From the NCBI GenBank assembly GCA_050013795.1, contig JBEKEO010000007.1, forward strand, positions 1-62,160: a stretch of DNA of 62,160 nucleotides. Reading direction: 5' to 3'. Origin of the DNA: CAWHOW01 sp050013795 (lineage in GTDB: Bacteria; Bacteroidota; Bacteroidia; Bacteroidales; CG2-30-32-10). Below, piece after piece: positions 45,560 through 53,575 of this stretch. The notes below the pieces were generated by a model. The model searched no databases. It was not told where the DNA came from and worked only from the letters and a program-made list of their open reading frames with translations. Position 1 is the first letter of the stretch; every line of letters begins with the position of its first letter. The position numbers and the translations under genes are program-made.

Positions 45560-45916
45560 AGTGGAGGCGCATACCGCTGGTTTACAGGCAAATAACCACA
45601 GTTTACAATCTCTTACCCACGTGTTATAGGTGCGTACCTATAGGTTACAGGTGCATACCTGCGCGTTACAGGTGCATACCCACGCATTACAGGTGCACAC
45701 CCACGAGTTACAGGTGCACACCTACAGGTTACAGGTGCACACCTACAGGTTACAGGTGCACACCCAGAAGTTACAGGTGCACACCCACAGCTTGCAGGTA
45801 TGCACCCACAGGGCAAAGTTGCACACTTATTGCTTAAAAGTCCAAAAACGCGGCTTACAGGTGCACACCCAGGAGTTACAGGTGCGCACCCACAGGTTAT
45901 AGGTGCACACCCACAG
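45560..45916. repeat. Array of seventeen 21-bp repeats
   Basis: The units are exactly 21 bases long with no insertions or deletions from 45560 to 45916. The consensus starts GTTACAGGTGCACACCCAC. Units 45644-45790 and 45854-45916 are close to it, and the ones at both the left edge and 45791-45853 are degenerate but keep the length. Each unit contains GGTG-CA-CACC, an inverted repeat, so the array is a row of similar sites on one face of the helix. Because 21 is a multiple of three, both strands are open (heptapeptides such as LQVHTHR on plus, CAPVTRG on minus), but no ribosome site or gene context supports translation. The flanks 45347-45559 and 45917-46036 hold no recognised gene. Confidence 0.85.
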
Positions 45917-46036
45917 ACCGAAAATCAACTATTTCGGAAAGGAATTAAACAGTTATGGTTGTATACCAGCAGGCAGGCATTCGAATAAACGAACATTTGA
46001 ACCAGGAAATAACAACTCTAAACTTTAGGTACTTAT

Positions 46037-46202
46037 TTAGTATTTGCTATTTATAGGCACTATCAGCTTAAAGCCGATATTTCTTCCCATATTGTAAATG
46101 CCGCTACCGGGACCCGAAACACTAACAGGACTGCCTTCTTGGTTAACATAAAAATCCATGTATTTCAGCCTGCTCATGTTCGACTGATAAGCCACATTGG
46201 CC
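46037..46202 (-). pseudogene. Remnant of a TonB-dependent receptor (last 55 codons)
   Basis: The minus strand encodes ANVAYQSNMSRLKYMDFYV, GPGSGIYNMGRNIGFK and LIVPINSKY before a TAA stop. This is about 89 percent identical to the end of the intact receptor at 48604-51081, and most base differences are synonymous. Upstream of plus 46202 the similarity stops abruptly and nothing else of the receptor remains. Because the differences are mainly silent, the source was probably a working paralogue that was later lost, leaving only its 3' end. Confidence 0.85.
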
Positions 46203-46292
46203 AACAGTTGCCTGAAAGCTACATCAAATCTTGCAACTGATGCAGGAAATGATGATGTTTTTTTTCTTTCCGGTTATAATATAAATTAATTA

Positions 46293-46300
46293 TATCTTTG
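46293..46300 (+). promoter_or_regulatory. -7 promoter box of the collagen-like gene
   Basis: TATCTTTG matches TAnnTTTG exactly and lies 82 bases before the start codon. No clear -33 box is seen. Confidence 0.45.
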
Positions 46301-46382
46301 TCTTAATTAAATAAAGTCTAAGTTCAAAATCATTAAAAACAATACGAAAACAAATTAGTGTTTTATTAAAAAACAAATTGCT

Positions 46383-48503
46383 ATGAAAAAAATTACAATT
46401 TTATTAAGCGCACTACTGATGCTTTTGTTCGTTTGCGAACTAAACGCACAGGTGCCGCAGGCATTCAATTACCAGGCAGTGGCAAGGGATGCCGGAGGTT
46501 TCCCTATTGTAAGTCATGCTATCGGGGTGCAATTTTTGATCCACAAAAGCTATTCACTCGGAACTGTTGTTTACAGCGAAACACAAACAACCTCCACTAA
46601 CCAGTTTGGATTATTTACATTGCAGCTTGGACAGGGAACACCTGTTATAGGTACGTTCAGCGCAATAGGCTGGGCAGGCGAAGATTATTGGCTGGAGGTT
46701 CAGATAGATCCTTCGGGCGGTTCCAGTTATACATCTATGGGCGCATCGCAATTATTATCGGTACCTTATGCCATGTATGCCGATAATGCAGGGTCAGGCG
46801 GAAGCACCGGACCTACCGGACCAACAGGACCATCCGGCAATGATGGAAGTAACGGACCTACAGGTTCTACAGGCCCAACCGGAAGTGGTATGGGAGCCAC
46901 GGGTCCAACAGGTTCAACTGGAGCTACCGGTCCTACCGGAAGCGGTATGGGACCCACAGGCCCTACTGGACCAACAGGAACAGGTACAACGGGAGCTACA
47001 GGCCCTACGGGCCCCACAGGCGCAGGTTCAGTATCTGGTACTACTAATTATATTGCAAAATTTACTTCAGGCACCGCTCTTGGCAATTCACTTATGTATG
47101 ATGATGGCTCCCGCATCGGAATAGGGACAGCATCTCCTGCTAACATACTGGATATTTTAACATCAGGAACTACAACACTTGGCTTGAGATCATCTACAGG
47201 TACATCATATTTTAATATTGATAAAAAAAATTCCACCGATGCTGCTTCACTTTATTTAAGCACCAATGGTTCATTAAAATGGATAGCAGGATCCTATAAT
47301 TCCGATGACTTCAGGATCGTCAACTGGCCTAACGGCAACAATTCAAATTACGATTTTTATATCAGCGGAGCGAACGACCGCATTGGTTTTGGTACCGGCA
47401 CTCCTTCTTCCAGAGTTGAAATATCCGATCCGAACACCGCTTTTCTTGGTGTTACAGCTACCAACACAGGTGGCTACGCCGGAATTACTATTGCAAAAGG
47501 TGCGACAACATCCAGTTCCAACGGATATATTCAATACAAAACAGGTTCAACCAATAATTGGTTCGCGGGTATGATAAAAAATGATGACTATGCCATTAGC
47601 CAAAATTTCACTGCTGCCGATGGGGCTTTTTATATTAAAAAATCTAAAGGTAATGTTGGAATAGGTACCACTACACCTAATGATTCCGCACAGTTGCAGG
47701 TATTTTCACATCACCCTGTTGCAGGTTATTTTTCAACAGATACAACCGATGGTATCGCAGTTTTTGGTCAAAGTGATGGTATCGCAGTTCTTGGTAAAAG
47801 TAATCCGCCATCTGGAAATGGAATTGGTGGTCAATTTCAGTCTAATATGTATGGAGTGTGGGCTTATGCTAATTGGTCAAGTACTGCGTATTCTGTTACT
47901 GGCGTTTATGCGGAAGGTGAAAACACGGCAATTGGTGGTGGGGGAATCGGAGTATGTGGTTATGGTTATGCCAATGGGACCGGCGGAATATCTTCTGGTG
48001 TTAGTGGTGATGCTGAAGGACAAGGGACAAATTATGGCGTTTATGGTCGTGCCTCTGGGGGAGTAACAAATTATGGACTATATTGTAATGGTAGCGGAGC
48101 TTATACCGGTAACTGGACACAAGTTTCTGATAAAAAGTTCAAGGAAAATATAGAAACTTACCGTGGTGCATTAGATAAAATAAAACAAATAGAAACATAT
48201 ACTTACACATTCAGGAAGGATGGGGAATCAGCATTGATGCAGCTTTCGGAAGGGCCGCAAATAGGATTTATTTCGCAACAGATGGAAACTGTATTTCCAA
48301 ATCTTGTGCGCAACGATGTTAATGCTATTCCTTCAAAAGAACGCAAGGGAAAACCTACTGTCATCAATTATAAAGGAGTAAATTACATTGGCATGATACC
48401 TGTTCTTACACAGGCTATAAAAGAACAGCAGGTAATTATTGAATCTCAGCAAACAGAAATAAATGATCTGAAAGCAAGGTTAGATAAGCTGGAAAATAAA
48501 TAA
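46383..48503 (+). CDS. Secreted collagen-like protein with S74 chaperone-type C-terminus
   Basis: The 706-residue protein has a signal peptide (ends CELNAQ), and an N-terminal domain to about residue 135 that starts VPQAFNYQAVARDAGG, common in Bacteroidota surface proteins. A collagen-like stretch (about residues 139-216) of G-P-T/G-x-T triplets such as GPTGPTGPSG follows. A long beta-rich region holds repeats of the form 'GNVGIGTTTP' and 'RIGIGTASP'. The C-terminus at about 582-706 is a peptidase S74/tail-fibre intramolecular chaperone domain (SDKKFKENI, then 'GFISQQMETVFP') ending in a coiled coil. S74 domains trim themselves off trimeric fibres in phages, so a trimeric fibre is expected. 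A 27-base tandem duplication at 47748-47801 encodes DGIAVFGQS / DGIAVLGKS. Confidence 0.85.
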   Translation: MKKITILLSALLMLLFVCELNAQVPQAFNYQAVARDAGGFPIVSHAIGVQFLIHKSYSLGTVVYSETQTTSTNQFGLFTLQLGQGTPVIGTFSAIGWAGEDYWLEVQIDPSGGSSYTSMGASQLLSVPYAMYADNAGSGGSTGPTGPTGPSGNDGSNGPTGSTGPTGSGMGATGPTGSTGATGPTGSGMGPTGPTGPTGTGTTGATGPTGPTGAGSVSGTTNYIAKFTSGTALGNSLMYDDGSRIGIGTASPANILDILTSGTTTLGLRSSTGTSYFNIDKKNSTDAASLYLSTNGSLKWIAGSYNSDDFRIVNWPNGNNSNYDFYISGANDRIGFGTGTPSSRVEISDPNTAFLGVTATNTGGYAGITIAKGATTSSSNGYIQYKTGSTNNWFAGMIKNDDYAISQNFTAADGAFYIKKSKGNVGIGTTTPNDSAQLQVFSHHPVAGYFSTDTTDGIAVFGQSDGIAVLGKSNPPSGNGIGGQFQSNMYGVWAYANWSSTAYSVTGVYAEGENTAIGGGGIGVCGYGYANGTGGISSGVSGDAEGQGTNYGVYGRASGGVTNYGLYCNGSGAYTGNWTQVSDKKFKENIETYRGALDKIKQIETYTYTFRKDGESALMQLSEGPQIGFISQQMETVFPNLVRNDVNAIPSKERKGKPTVINYKGVNYIGMIPVLTQAIKEQQVIIESQQTEINDLKARLDKLENK

Positions 48504-48524
48504 TCTGTTTACTTTTCATATTAT

Positions 48525-48555
48525 AATCCCCTTGCATTTTGCAGGGGGATTTTTT
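48525..48555 (+). terminator. Terminator after the collagen-like gene
   Basis: The stem AATCCCCTTGC / GCAGGGGGATT (one T-G pair) has an ATTTT loop and is followed by TTTT. It is 22 bases beyond the stop and separates the gene from the convergent TonB receptor. Confidence 0.85.
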
Positions 48556-48603
48556 GTGCTATTAAATAGAAATAATAATTACTTATCTTTCGGCTATAAA
48601 TAG

Positions 48604-51081
48604 TTAATACTTACTATTTATAGGAACAATCACTTTAAAGCCTATATTCCTGCCCATATTATAAATGCCGCTTCCGGGGCCTGAAACATTAACGGGATTG
48701 CCTTCATGATTGATGTAGAAATCCATATATTTCAGTCTGCTCATGTTCGACTGGTATGCCACATTGGCAATATTATTTGCCGAAATATCAATGCTGAACA
48801 ATACTTTACCTGATTTATTTGTAATATCGGCGCCTATCCCTGCTCCAAGCAAAGTGTAACCGGGTGTAACGGTTTCGGTATTGTTAGCCAGATAAGCCCT
48901 GGTCTGTGCTGCAAAATAATCCAATTGAACCTTTGCATAAACAGAAGAGAAATGTTTGAACTTTTTCTTAACATTCGCTCTTAGTTCCGAATGCCAGTGC
49001 AGAGGCGGAATAAATGGCAGGTACTTTGAACTGTCGGTTACATGTATGCCATTTCCACCTAAGTTCTCGGCATAAATTACTGACACTTCATTCTCGAAAT
49101 GCAGCCAGTCCCAAGGATGCGGGTGAATATCAAAACTCACTTCGCCGCCGTACAATTCGGCATGCGACTGTTCGAACTTAAAATAAGGTATCTGGCTGGT
49201 GTAGTTCGAATCCTGTCCATCGCGCTTTAGTAAACGCTGGTTAAAAATATAGTTATCAATATTATTGTTGAACAATTCAACGCTTCCATTGGCATACTTT
49301 GATGAAAAGAAGATGCCAATATCTTCCTGCAAACTGAATTCCGGTTTGAAATCAGGATTACCGATCTGGTACATGGCAGTTCCGGGATGCACGCCATTAG
49401 CCGATAACTCGGAAATATTAGGCGCCCTGAAACCACGTGCAACATTTGCCTTGATAAAGAATTTCTCAGAAATATTATACGTAGCGCCCATGCTACCCGA
49501 AACACCCGAAAAGGTGTGCTTGTAATTCGGAAATGTTTGTTTTGCTCCTGCTGTATCGGGCAAAGTAACCTGCTCATCAAAGCCAGTTTGAGGATTTGTA
49601 TTTGTAAACATCTCCTTATTGTTGAAGAAACGGTTGTCGTACCTGACTCCTGCGCTTACTTCCAGTTTATCAAACGACTTTTTAACATGGGCAAAAGGGC
49701 CTATTTCGAAAAGATTATAATCGGGAATGATGAATTCAGTACCTTTATTCAGATTATTCTGCAGCATGCCATTGATGCCGACTGTTGCTGCCCATCCATT
49801 CATTTCAGGCAGGTAATATTTAACATCATAGGTGAATGTATTCAGTACAAGGTCAAGTCCAGGAGTTTCCAATGCCTGCGGATGACTGTACTCCCTGTGG
49901 TCGCTTTGCTGCCAGCCAACATTCACTTCAAGTTTACCAGAACCTATAATAAAATTATTCAGCGAAGCAATGCTAAAATGCTGCACATGTTGATGAAGGG
50001 GAGTTATCTTATATGACTTTGATTCCGAATTTGAAACAACAGGCCTTGCTGTATCAGCTTCGGTTATCTGTTTTGTAAATTTATTCGTTGCCGAATCGCG
50101 GCTTCCATCTGGTATTTCAGGCTTATCATCAAAAAGGGAAATGTTAAGATGCGAGTATCCCCACTTTTTATTCAATCCCACATAACCGTTTGCATCCGAT
50201 TCATTATAGGCAGTGCCGAACACTCGGCCGTCTATCTTATCCTGGTAATTGGTGGCTTCTTTATGGGATATCCTTCCACCCCAGATAACACCGTTCTTAT
50301 TTCCTGCAAGTGAAACAGAACTTCCATTCAATCCATTGTTCGTTTGATATTCTGCAAGGAAATTTCCTTTAATAGTGTTATTAGGCACAGGTGGAGCAGA
50401 AATAAGGTTTACAACTCCCGCCAGTGCATCGGAACCATAAATAAGGCTGGCAGGACCTTTCACCACTTCAATTCTGTCGGTGGCATACTCATCCATTTCA
50501 ACGCCATGCTCATCACCCCATTGCTGTTCTTCCTGGCGAACACCATCTACTAAAGTTAAAACACGATTATATCCAAGCCCGTGAATAAAAGGTTTTGAAA
50601 CATTTGGAGTAGTTGTAACAGCACTTACACCTGGCAGATTAGCAATAGCATCAATAATATTGGTGCTTATGCCCTGATCAATCTCTTTCCTGTCAATGGC
50701 AACAAGAGGAACTGGGTTTTTCTTTATCTCAGTGGCGTTTGATATTCCTGTAACAACAACTGCATCCATTTCTGCAACAGACTCTTCCATTTTAAAATCC
50801 ATCGAATTAGTATTTCTCAAGTCTATGAACCTATTAAGGATTTTATATCCAAGGAAACTTACCTGAACCAAAACCTTTGTTTTAGGAAGATTGTTTATTT
50901 CATAAAGACCTGCAGTATCTGTAATTGCTCCTGTTTTAAGATCGGGAATGTAAACAGTAACACCGGGCAAGGCTTCACCGCTTTTAAAGTCGCTAACCCT
51001 GCCGGTAAGTACATTCTGCGACTGTGTTCCACGGCCAAATACAATTAAAATAAATAATGATAATATGATATTCTTTGACAT
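48604..51081 (-). CDS. TonB-dependent outer-membrane receptor
   Basis: The 825-residue receptor imports a substrate across the outer membrane using TonB energy. After a signal peptide (cleaved near residue 21) comes a carboxypeptidase-regulatory-like domain ('VLTGRVSDFKSGEALPGVTVYIPDLKTGAITDTAGLYEI', parts GEALPGVTVYIPDL). A plug domain ('VVVTGISNATEIKKNPVPLVAI', 'RVLTLVDGVRQEEQQWGDEHGVEMDEYATDRIEVVKGPASLIYGSDALAGVVN', key GPASLIYGSDALAGVVN) and a 22-strand barrel follow. The QQWGDEHG stretch after 'DGVRQ' is seen in metal receptors of the ZnuD/heme-zinc group. The small His-rich protein directly upstream supports a metal (zinc or copper) substrate. A 3' remnant of a paralogue lies at 46037-46202. 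Confidence 0.92.
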   Translation of the reverse strand: MSKNIILSLFILIVFGRGTQSQNVLTGRVSDFKSGEALPGVTVYIPDLKTGAITDTAGLYEINNLPKTKVLVQVSFLGYKILNRFIDLRNTNSMDFKMEESVAEMDAVVVTGISNATEIKKNPVPLVAIDRKEIDQGISTNIIDAIANLPGVSAVTTTPNVSKPFIHGLGYNRVLTLVDGVRQEEQQWGDEHGVEMDEYATDRIEVVKGPASLIYGSDALAGVVNLISAPPVPNNTIKGNFLAEYQTNNGLNGSSVSLAGNKNGVIWGGRISHKEATNYQDKIDGRVFGTAYNESDANGYVGLNKKWGYSHLNISLFDDKPEIPDGSRDSATNKFTKQITEADTARPVVSNSESKSYKITPLHQHVQHFSIASLNNFIIGSGKLEVNVGWQQSDHREYSHPQALETPGLDLVLNTFTYDVKYYLPEMNGWAATVGINGMLQNNLNKGTEFIIPDYNLFEIGPFAHVKKSFDKLEVSAGVRYDNRFFNNKEMFTNTNPQTGFDEQVTLPDTAGAKQTFPNYKHTFSGVSGSMGATYNISEKFFIKANVARGFRAPNISELSANGVHPGTAMYQIGNPDFKPEFSLQEDIGIFFSSKYANGSVELFNNNIDNYIFNQRLLKRDGQDSNYTSQIPYFKFEQSHAELYGGEVSFDIHPHPWDWLHFENEVSVIYAENLGGNGIHVTDSSKYLPFIPPLHWHSELRANVKKKFKHFSSVYAKVQLDYFAAQTRAYLANNTETVTPGYTLLGAGIGADITNKSGKVLFSIDISANNIANVAYQSNMSRLKYMDFYINHEGNPVNVSGPGSGIYNMGRNIGFKVIVPINSKY

Positions 51082-51160
51082 TCTTTTGAATATTACTACT
51101 AAAAATTACAAGATCCTGAAGAGAACCTTGCATGAAAAACTTAAAATCAAATTGAAATAG

Positions 51161-51490
51161 TTAAACCGGGAAAGTTTCTTCGGGAGGTGCCCTCAGGTTA
51201 AAATAACTGGAGAATGGAATAATGAAAGAAAACTGCCTGTATGGCAAAATGGATTGTTCAATAAATGAAACAGGCAGCAGAAAAGCTTTATGCTGGAAGA
51301 TATAATTGGGAGTATTGTAATTTAATATCTGGCAATGATGGTGAATATTTGCAATAGTAACATCCTTGCTGGTAATATCATGGGTGTCGTCGTGCCCGTA
51401 AAAATTGTGAATGTACTCCTTGGGAACAATAAATAATGATATTGCAAGCAATAGGAAAACGGCAATATATTGTCTTATTCGGAATAACAT
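51161..51490 (-). CDS. Small His-rich exported protein beside the TonB receptor
   Basis: The 109-residue protein has an N-terminal hydrophobic segment (IAVFLLLAISLFIVP) that could be a signal peptide or anchor. Then come 'YIHNFYGHDDTHD' and 'IANIHHHCQIL', which offer at least six His plus Asp and Cys as metal ligands. It ends in a Pro-rich tail. Small proteins of this layout precede TonB receptors linked to metals in Bacteroidota, and here 79 bases separate it from the receptor start. A role in catching or sensing zinc or copper is an inference. Family name not recognised. Confidence 0.7.
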   Translation of the reverse strand: MLFRIRQYIAVFLLLAISLFIVPKEYIHNFYGHDDTHDITSKDVTIANIHHHCQILNYNTPNYIFQHKAFLLPVSFIEQSILPYRQFSFIIPFSSYFNLRAPPEETFPV

Positions 51491-51530
51491 CAGGCTGTTA
51501 TTAGATGATTAAACATAGTTGATAATGCTG

Positions 51531-51587
51531 CAAATGTAAGTCATTATACTGCTTCTATACAAAAAAGTTAACTATAATTAACTTTTT
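51531..51587 (-). promoter_or_regulatory. Promoter with overlapping palindromic operator (metal-receptor operon)
   Basis: On the minus strand TTTG (plus 51560-51563), 21 bases, then TACATTTG (plus 51531-51538) fit the phylum's promoter. A perfect inverted repeat (arms AAAAAGTTAA and TTAACTTTTT, 51562-51587, loop CTATAA) overlaps the -33 box. A regulator bound there would block this promoter. Confidence 0.55.
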
Positions 51588-51634
51588 AATAACATTAATT
51601 CTTTGAGAAAACATAGTTAAGGGCATTTACCACC

Positions 51635-51663
51635 TTGAATAGATTAAAAATTATTTACTTTTG
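51635..51663 (+). promoter_or_regulatory. Promoter of the PLP-enzyme gene at 51689
   Basis: TTG (51635-51637), 18 bases, then TACTTTTG (51656-51663). The expected transcript start lies near 51670, after the TTG at 51635 and before the ATG at 51689, which is why the ATG was chosen. Confidence 0.6.
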
Positions 51664-51688
51664 TCGGATTGAATTAAATCAAATAATC

Positions 51689-53167
51689 ATGATACAAATC
51701 GTTAACAAAATTGTAAACCCCGATGTGAGGAAGAAAGCCATTAACCGCTTTCGTGAAAAAGGAATAGTGTTACCTACATTTGCTCAAATGAGGAATCCCG
51801 ATCTTATTCCCGAAAAGATAAAGAATAAGTTAAAGAATATAGGTCTTTGGGAACTTAATCCACTTAATCTTTTTCGCATCAACTGGCATAACGAACCTAA
51901 GGAAAAAGGCGGTTTGTATGGCGGAGTGAACTATATCGAAATACCGAAAGCCATTACTGGTGTTGATGCACGCATTGTTCTTATAGTCGGCAAATGGTTC
52001 CCAACGGGAGCGCATAAAGTTGGTGCTGCATATGGTTGCCTTGCACCTCGTATTATCTCTGGAGAATTTGATCCGACCTATCATAAAGCAGTTTGGCCTT
52101 CAACAGGAAATTATTGCCGTGGAGGCGCTTTCGATTCGTACCTGATGGGTTGCACTGCTGTTGCTATTCTTCCTGAAGAAATGAGCAAAGAACGTTTTGA
52201 CTGGTTAAAAGAAATAGGCGCTGAAGTGATTGCCACACCCGGTTGTGAATCGAATGTGAAAGAGATATATGACGCTTGCTGGGATATTCGTCGTAATAGG
52301 AAAGACTGTATCATTTTCAATCAATTTGATGAATTCGGAAATCCTTGCTGGCATTATAATGTTACAGGTTATGCATTGAATGAAGTATATAATAAAATTA
52401 AAGGAGCAAAGTCAAAATTTGCAGGATATATTTCTGCAACAGGTTCTGCAGGAACTATTGCCGGCGGTGATTATCTGCGCACTGTTCATCCAGAAATTAA
52501 AGTTGTGGCATCCGAAGCACTGCAATGCCCTACCCTATTAATGAACGGATTTGGCGGTCACCGCATTGAAGGTATAGGCGACAAACATGTTCCATGGGTT
52601 CATAATATTAAAAATACCGATGCCATAGCAGCTATTGATGATGAGGATTGCATGAGGGTATTCAGATTGTTTAATGAAAAAGAAGGAAAAGCTTATTTAA
52701 AATCAGCAGGCATAGATTCAGCTGTGATAAATTCTCTTGAAGTTCTCGGAATTTCCGGAATATCGAATATGTTATCTGCTATCAAAACTGCAAAACTTTT
52801 CGAAATGACATCCGATGATGTATTAATGACAATTGCTACTGATTCGGCTGTAATGTATCAGTCACGACTTGAAGAACTCACAAAAGAAAGAGGAAGCTAT
52901 AATACAACACAAGCTATAAAAGATCATGAAAAATGTTTGTTTGGAACCAAAGCCGATTATATCAAAGAACTGACATATACTGACAGGAAAGCTATTCATA
53001 ACCTTAAATATTTTACATGGGTTGAACAACAAGGCAAGGAAATAGAAGACCTGAACCAACTATGGTATGACAGAGAATTATGGCGCCAGATATTTCATCA
53101 AAATGAAAAACTGGATGAAATGATCAACGAATTTAATACGGAAACAGGTGTGTTGAAAAATTTATGA
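51689..53167 (+). CDS. Fold-type II PLP-dependent enzyme (TrpB/cysteine-synthase-like), substrate unknown
   Basis: The 492-residue enzyme (from ATG 51689) has the fold-type II layout. The PLP lysine is Lys110 in GKWFPTGAHKVGAA, close to the GAHK motif of TrpB. A substrate/loop motif 'VWPSTGNYCRGGAFDSYLMG' and a glycine-rich phosphate loop 'ISATGSAGTIAGGDYLRTVHP' follow. A C-terminal part longer than cysteine synthase has 'DSAVMYQSRLEEL'. Its reaction is not recognised. Lyase, thiolase or beta-replacement chemistry on an amino acid are all possible. It is followed by a small lipoprotein, a threonine-synthase-like enzyme and a molybdenum hydroxylase, so a catabolic role is plausible. Confidence 0.75.
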   Translation: MIQIVNKIVNPDVRKKAINRFREKGIVLPTFAQMRNPDLIPEKIKNKLKNIGLWELNPLNLFRINWHNEPKEKGGLYGGVNYIEIPKAITGVDARIVLIVGKWFPTGAHKVGAAYGCLAPRIISGEFDPTYHKAVWPSTGNYCRGGAFDSYLMGCTAVAILPEEMSKERFDWLKEIGAEVIATPGCESNVKEIYDACWDIRRNRKDCIIFNQFDEFGNPCWHYNVTGYALNEVYNKIKGAKSKFAGYISATGSAGTIAGGDYLRTVHPEIKVVASEALQCPTLLMNGFGGHRIEGIGDKHVPWVHNIKNTDAIAAIDDEDCMRVFRLFNEKEGKAYLKSAGIDSAVINSLEVLGISGISNMLSAIKTAKLFEMTSDDVLMTIATDSAVMYQSRLEELTKERGSYNTTQAIKDHEKCLFGTKADYIKELTYTDRKAIHNLKYFTWVEQQGKEIEDLNQLWYDRELWRQIFHQNEKLDEMINEFNTETGVLKNL

Positions 53168-53304
53168 TTTAGTTTATAAATAATTTTTGACATCTGTTAT
53201 CCTGTAAATATTAAAAAAATTAATATAAGCAATAAAAAATCTAAGACAATTTATTTTGGCACAATATATGATGTTGAAAAAGTAATGATAACAGTATTTT
53301 TTGA

Positions 53305-53336
53305 TTTGGTTAAACAAATAAAAAGGGATATTTTTG
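53305..53336 (+). promoter_or_regulatory. Consensus promoter upstream of the small lipoprotein
   Basis: TTTG (53305-53308), 20 bases, TATTTTTG (53329-53336). It supports a transcript starting near 53341 that covers the 45-codon gene and possibly the following threonine-synthase-like gene. Confidence 0.6.
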
Positions 53337-53389
53337 TAACATTATACCGATAATGAACCGGATTAGAAACTGTTAAATAAAAGAATTGC

Positions 53390-53527
53390 ATGAAAAAATT
53401 ATTTAAAGCAACAATGATTATATTACTCCTATCATTCCTTGCTACCGGTATTTCCTGCAGAAGCCATAAGACATGCAGGGCAATGAGATTTCATAACAGC
53501 GACATTAGCAGGGGTCTTGCTCATTGA
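53390..53527 (+). CDS. Small lipoprotein candidate (45 residues)
   Basis: ATG at 53390 opens 45 codons: MKKLFKATMIILLLSFLATG followed by ISC, a signal peptide with a plausible lipobox Cys at residue 23. The short mature part (RSHKTCRAMRFHNSDISRGL) is basic with a second Cys. A consensus promoter stands 53 bases upstream. The rest of the 408-base gap (53168-53575) holds nothing else recognisable. The function is unknown, and such tiny lipoproteins are common and poorly described in this phylum. Confidence 0.5.
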   Translation: MKKLFKATMIILLLSFLATGISCRSHKTCRAMRFHNSDISRGLAH

Positions 53528-53575
53528 GTATTCCACAGAATTTAGTACCTTTGATTTCTTTTTTATTTATTCCTT

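Noticed and set aside
45613..45902. Two overlapping frames encoding heptapeptide repeats (plus and minus) in the 21-bp array
   Set aside because: Both strands are open only because the repeat is a multiple of three and free of stops. There is no ribosome site or signal sequence, so I list the DNA array instead.
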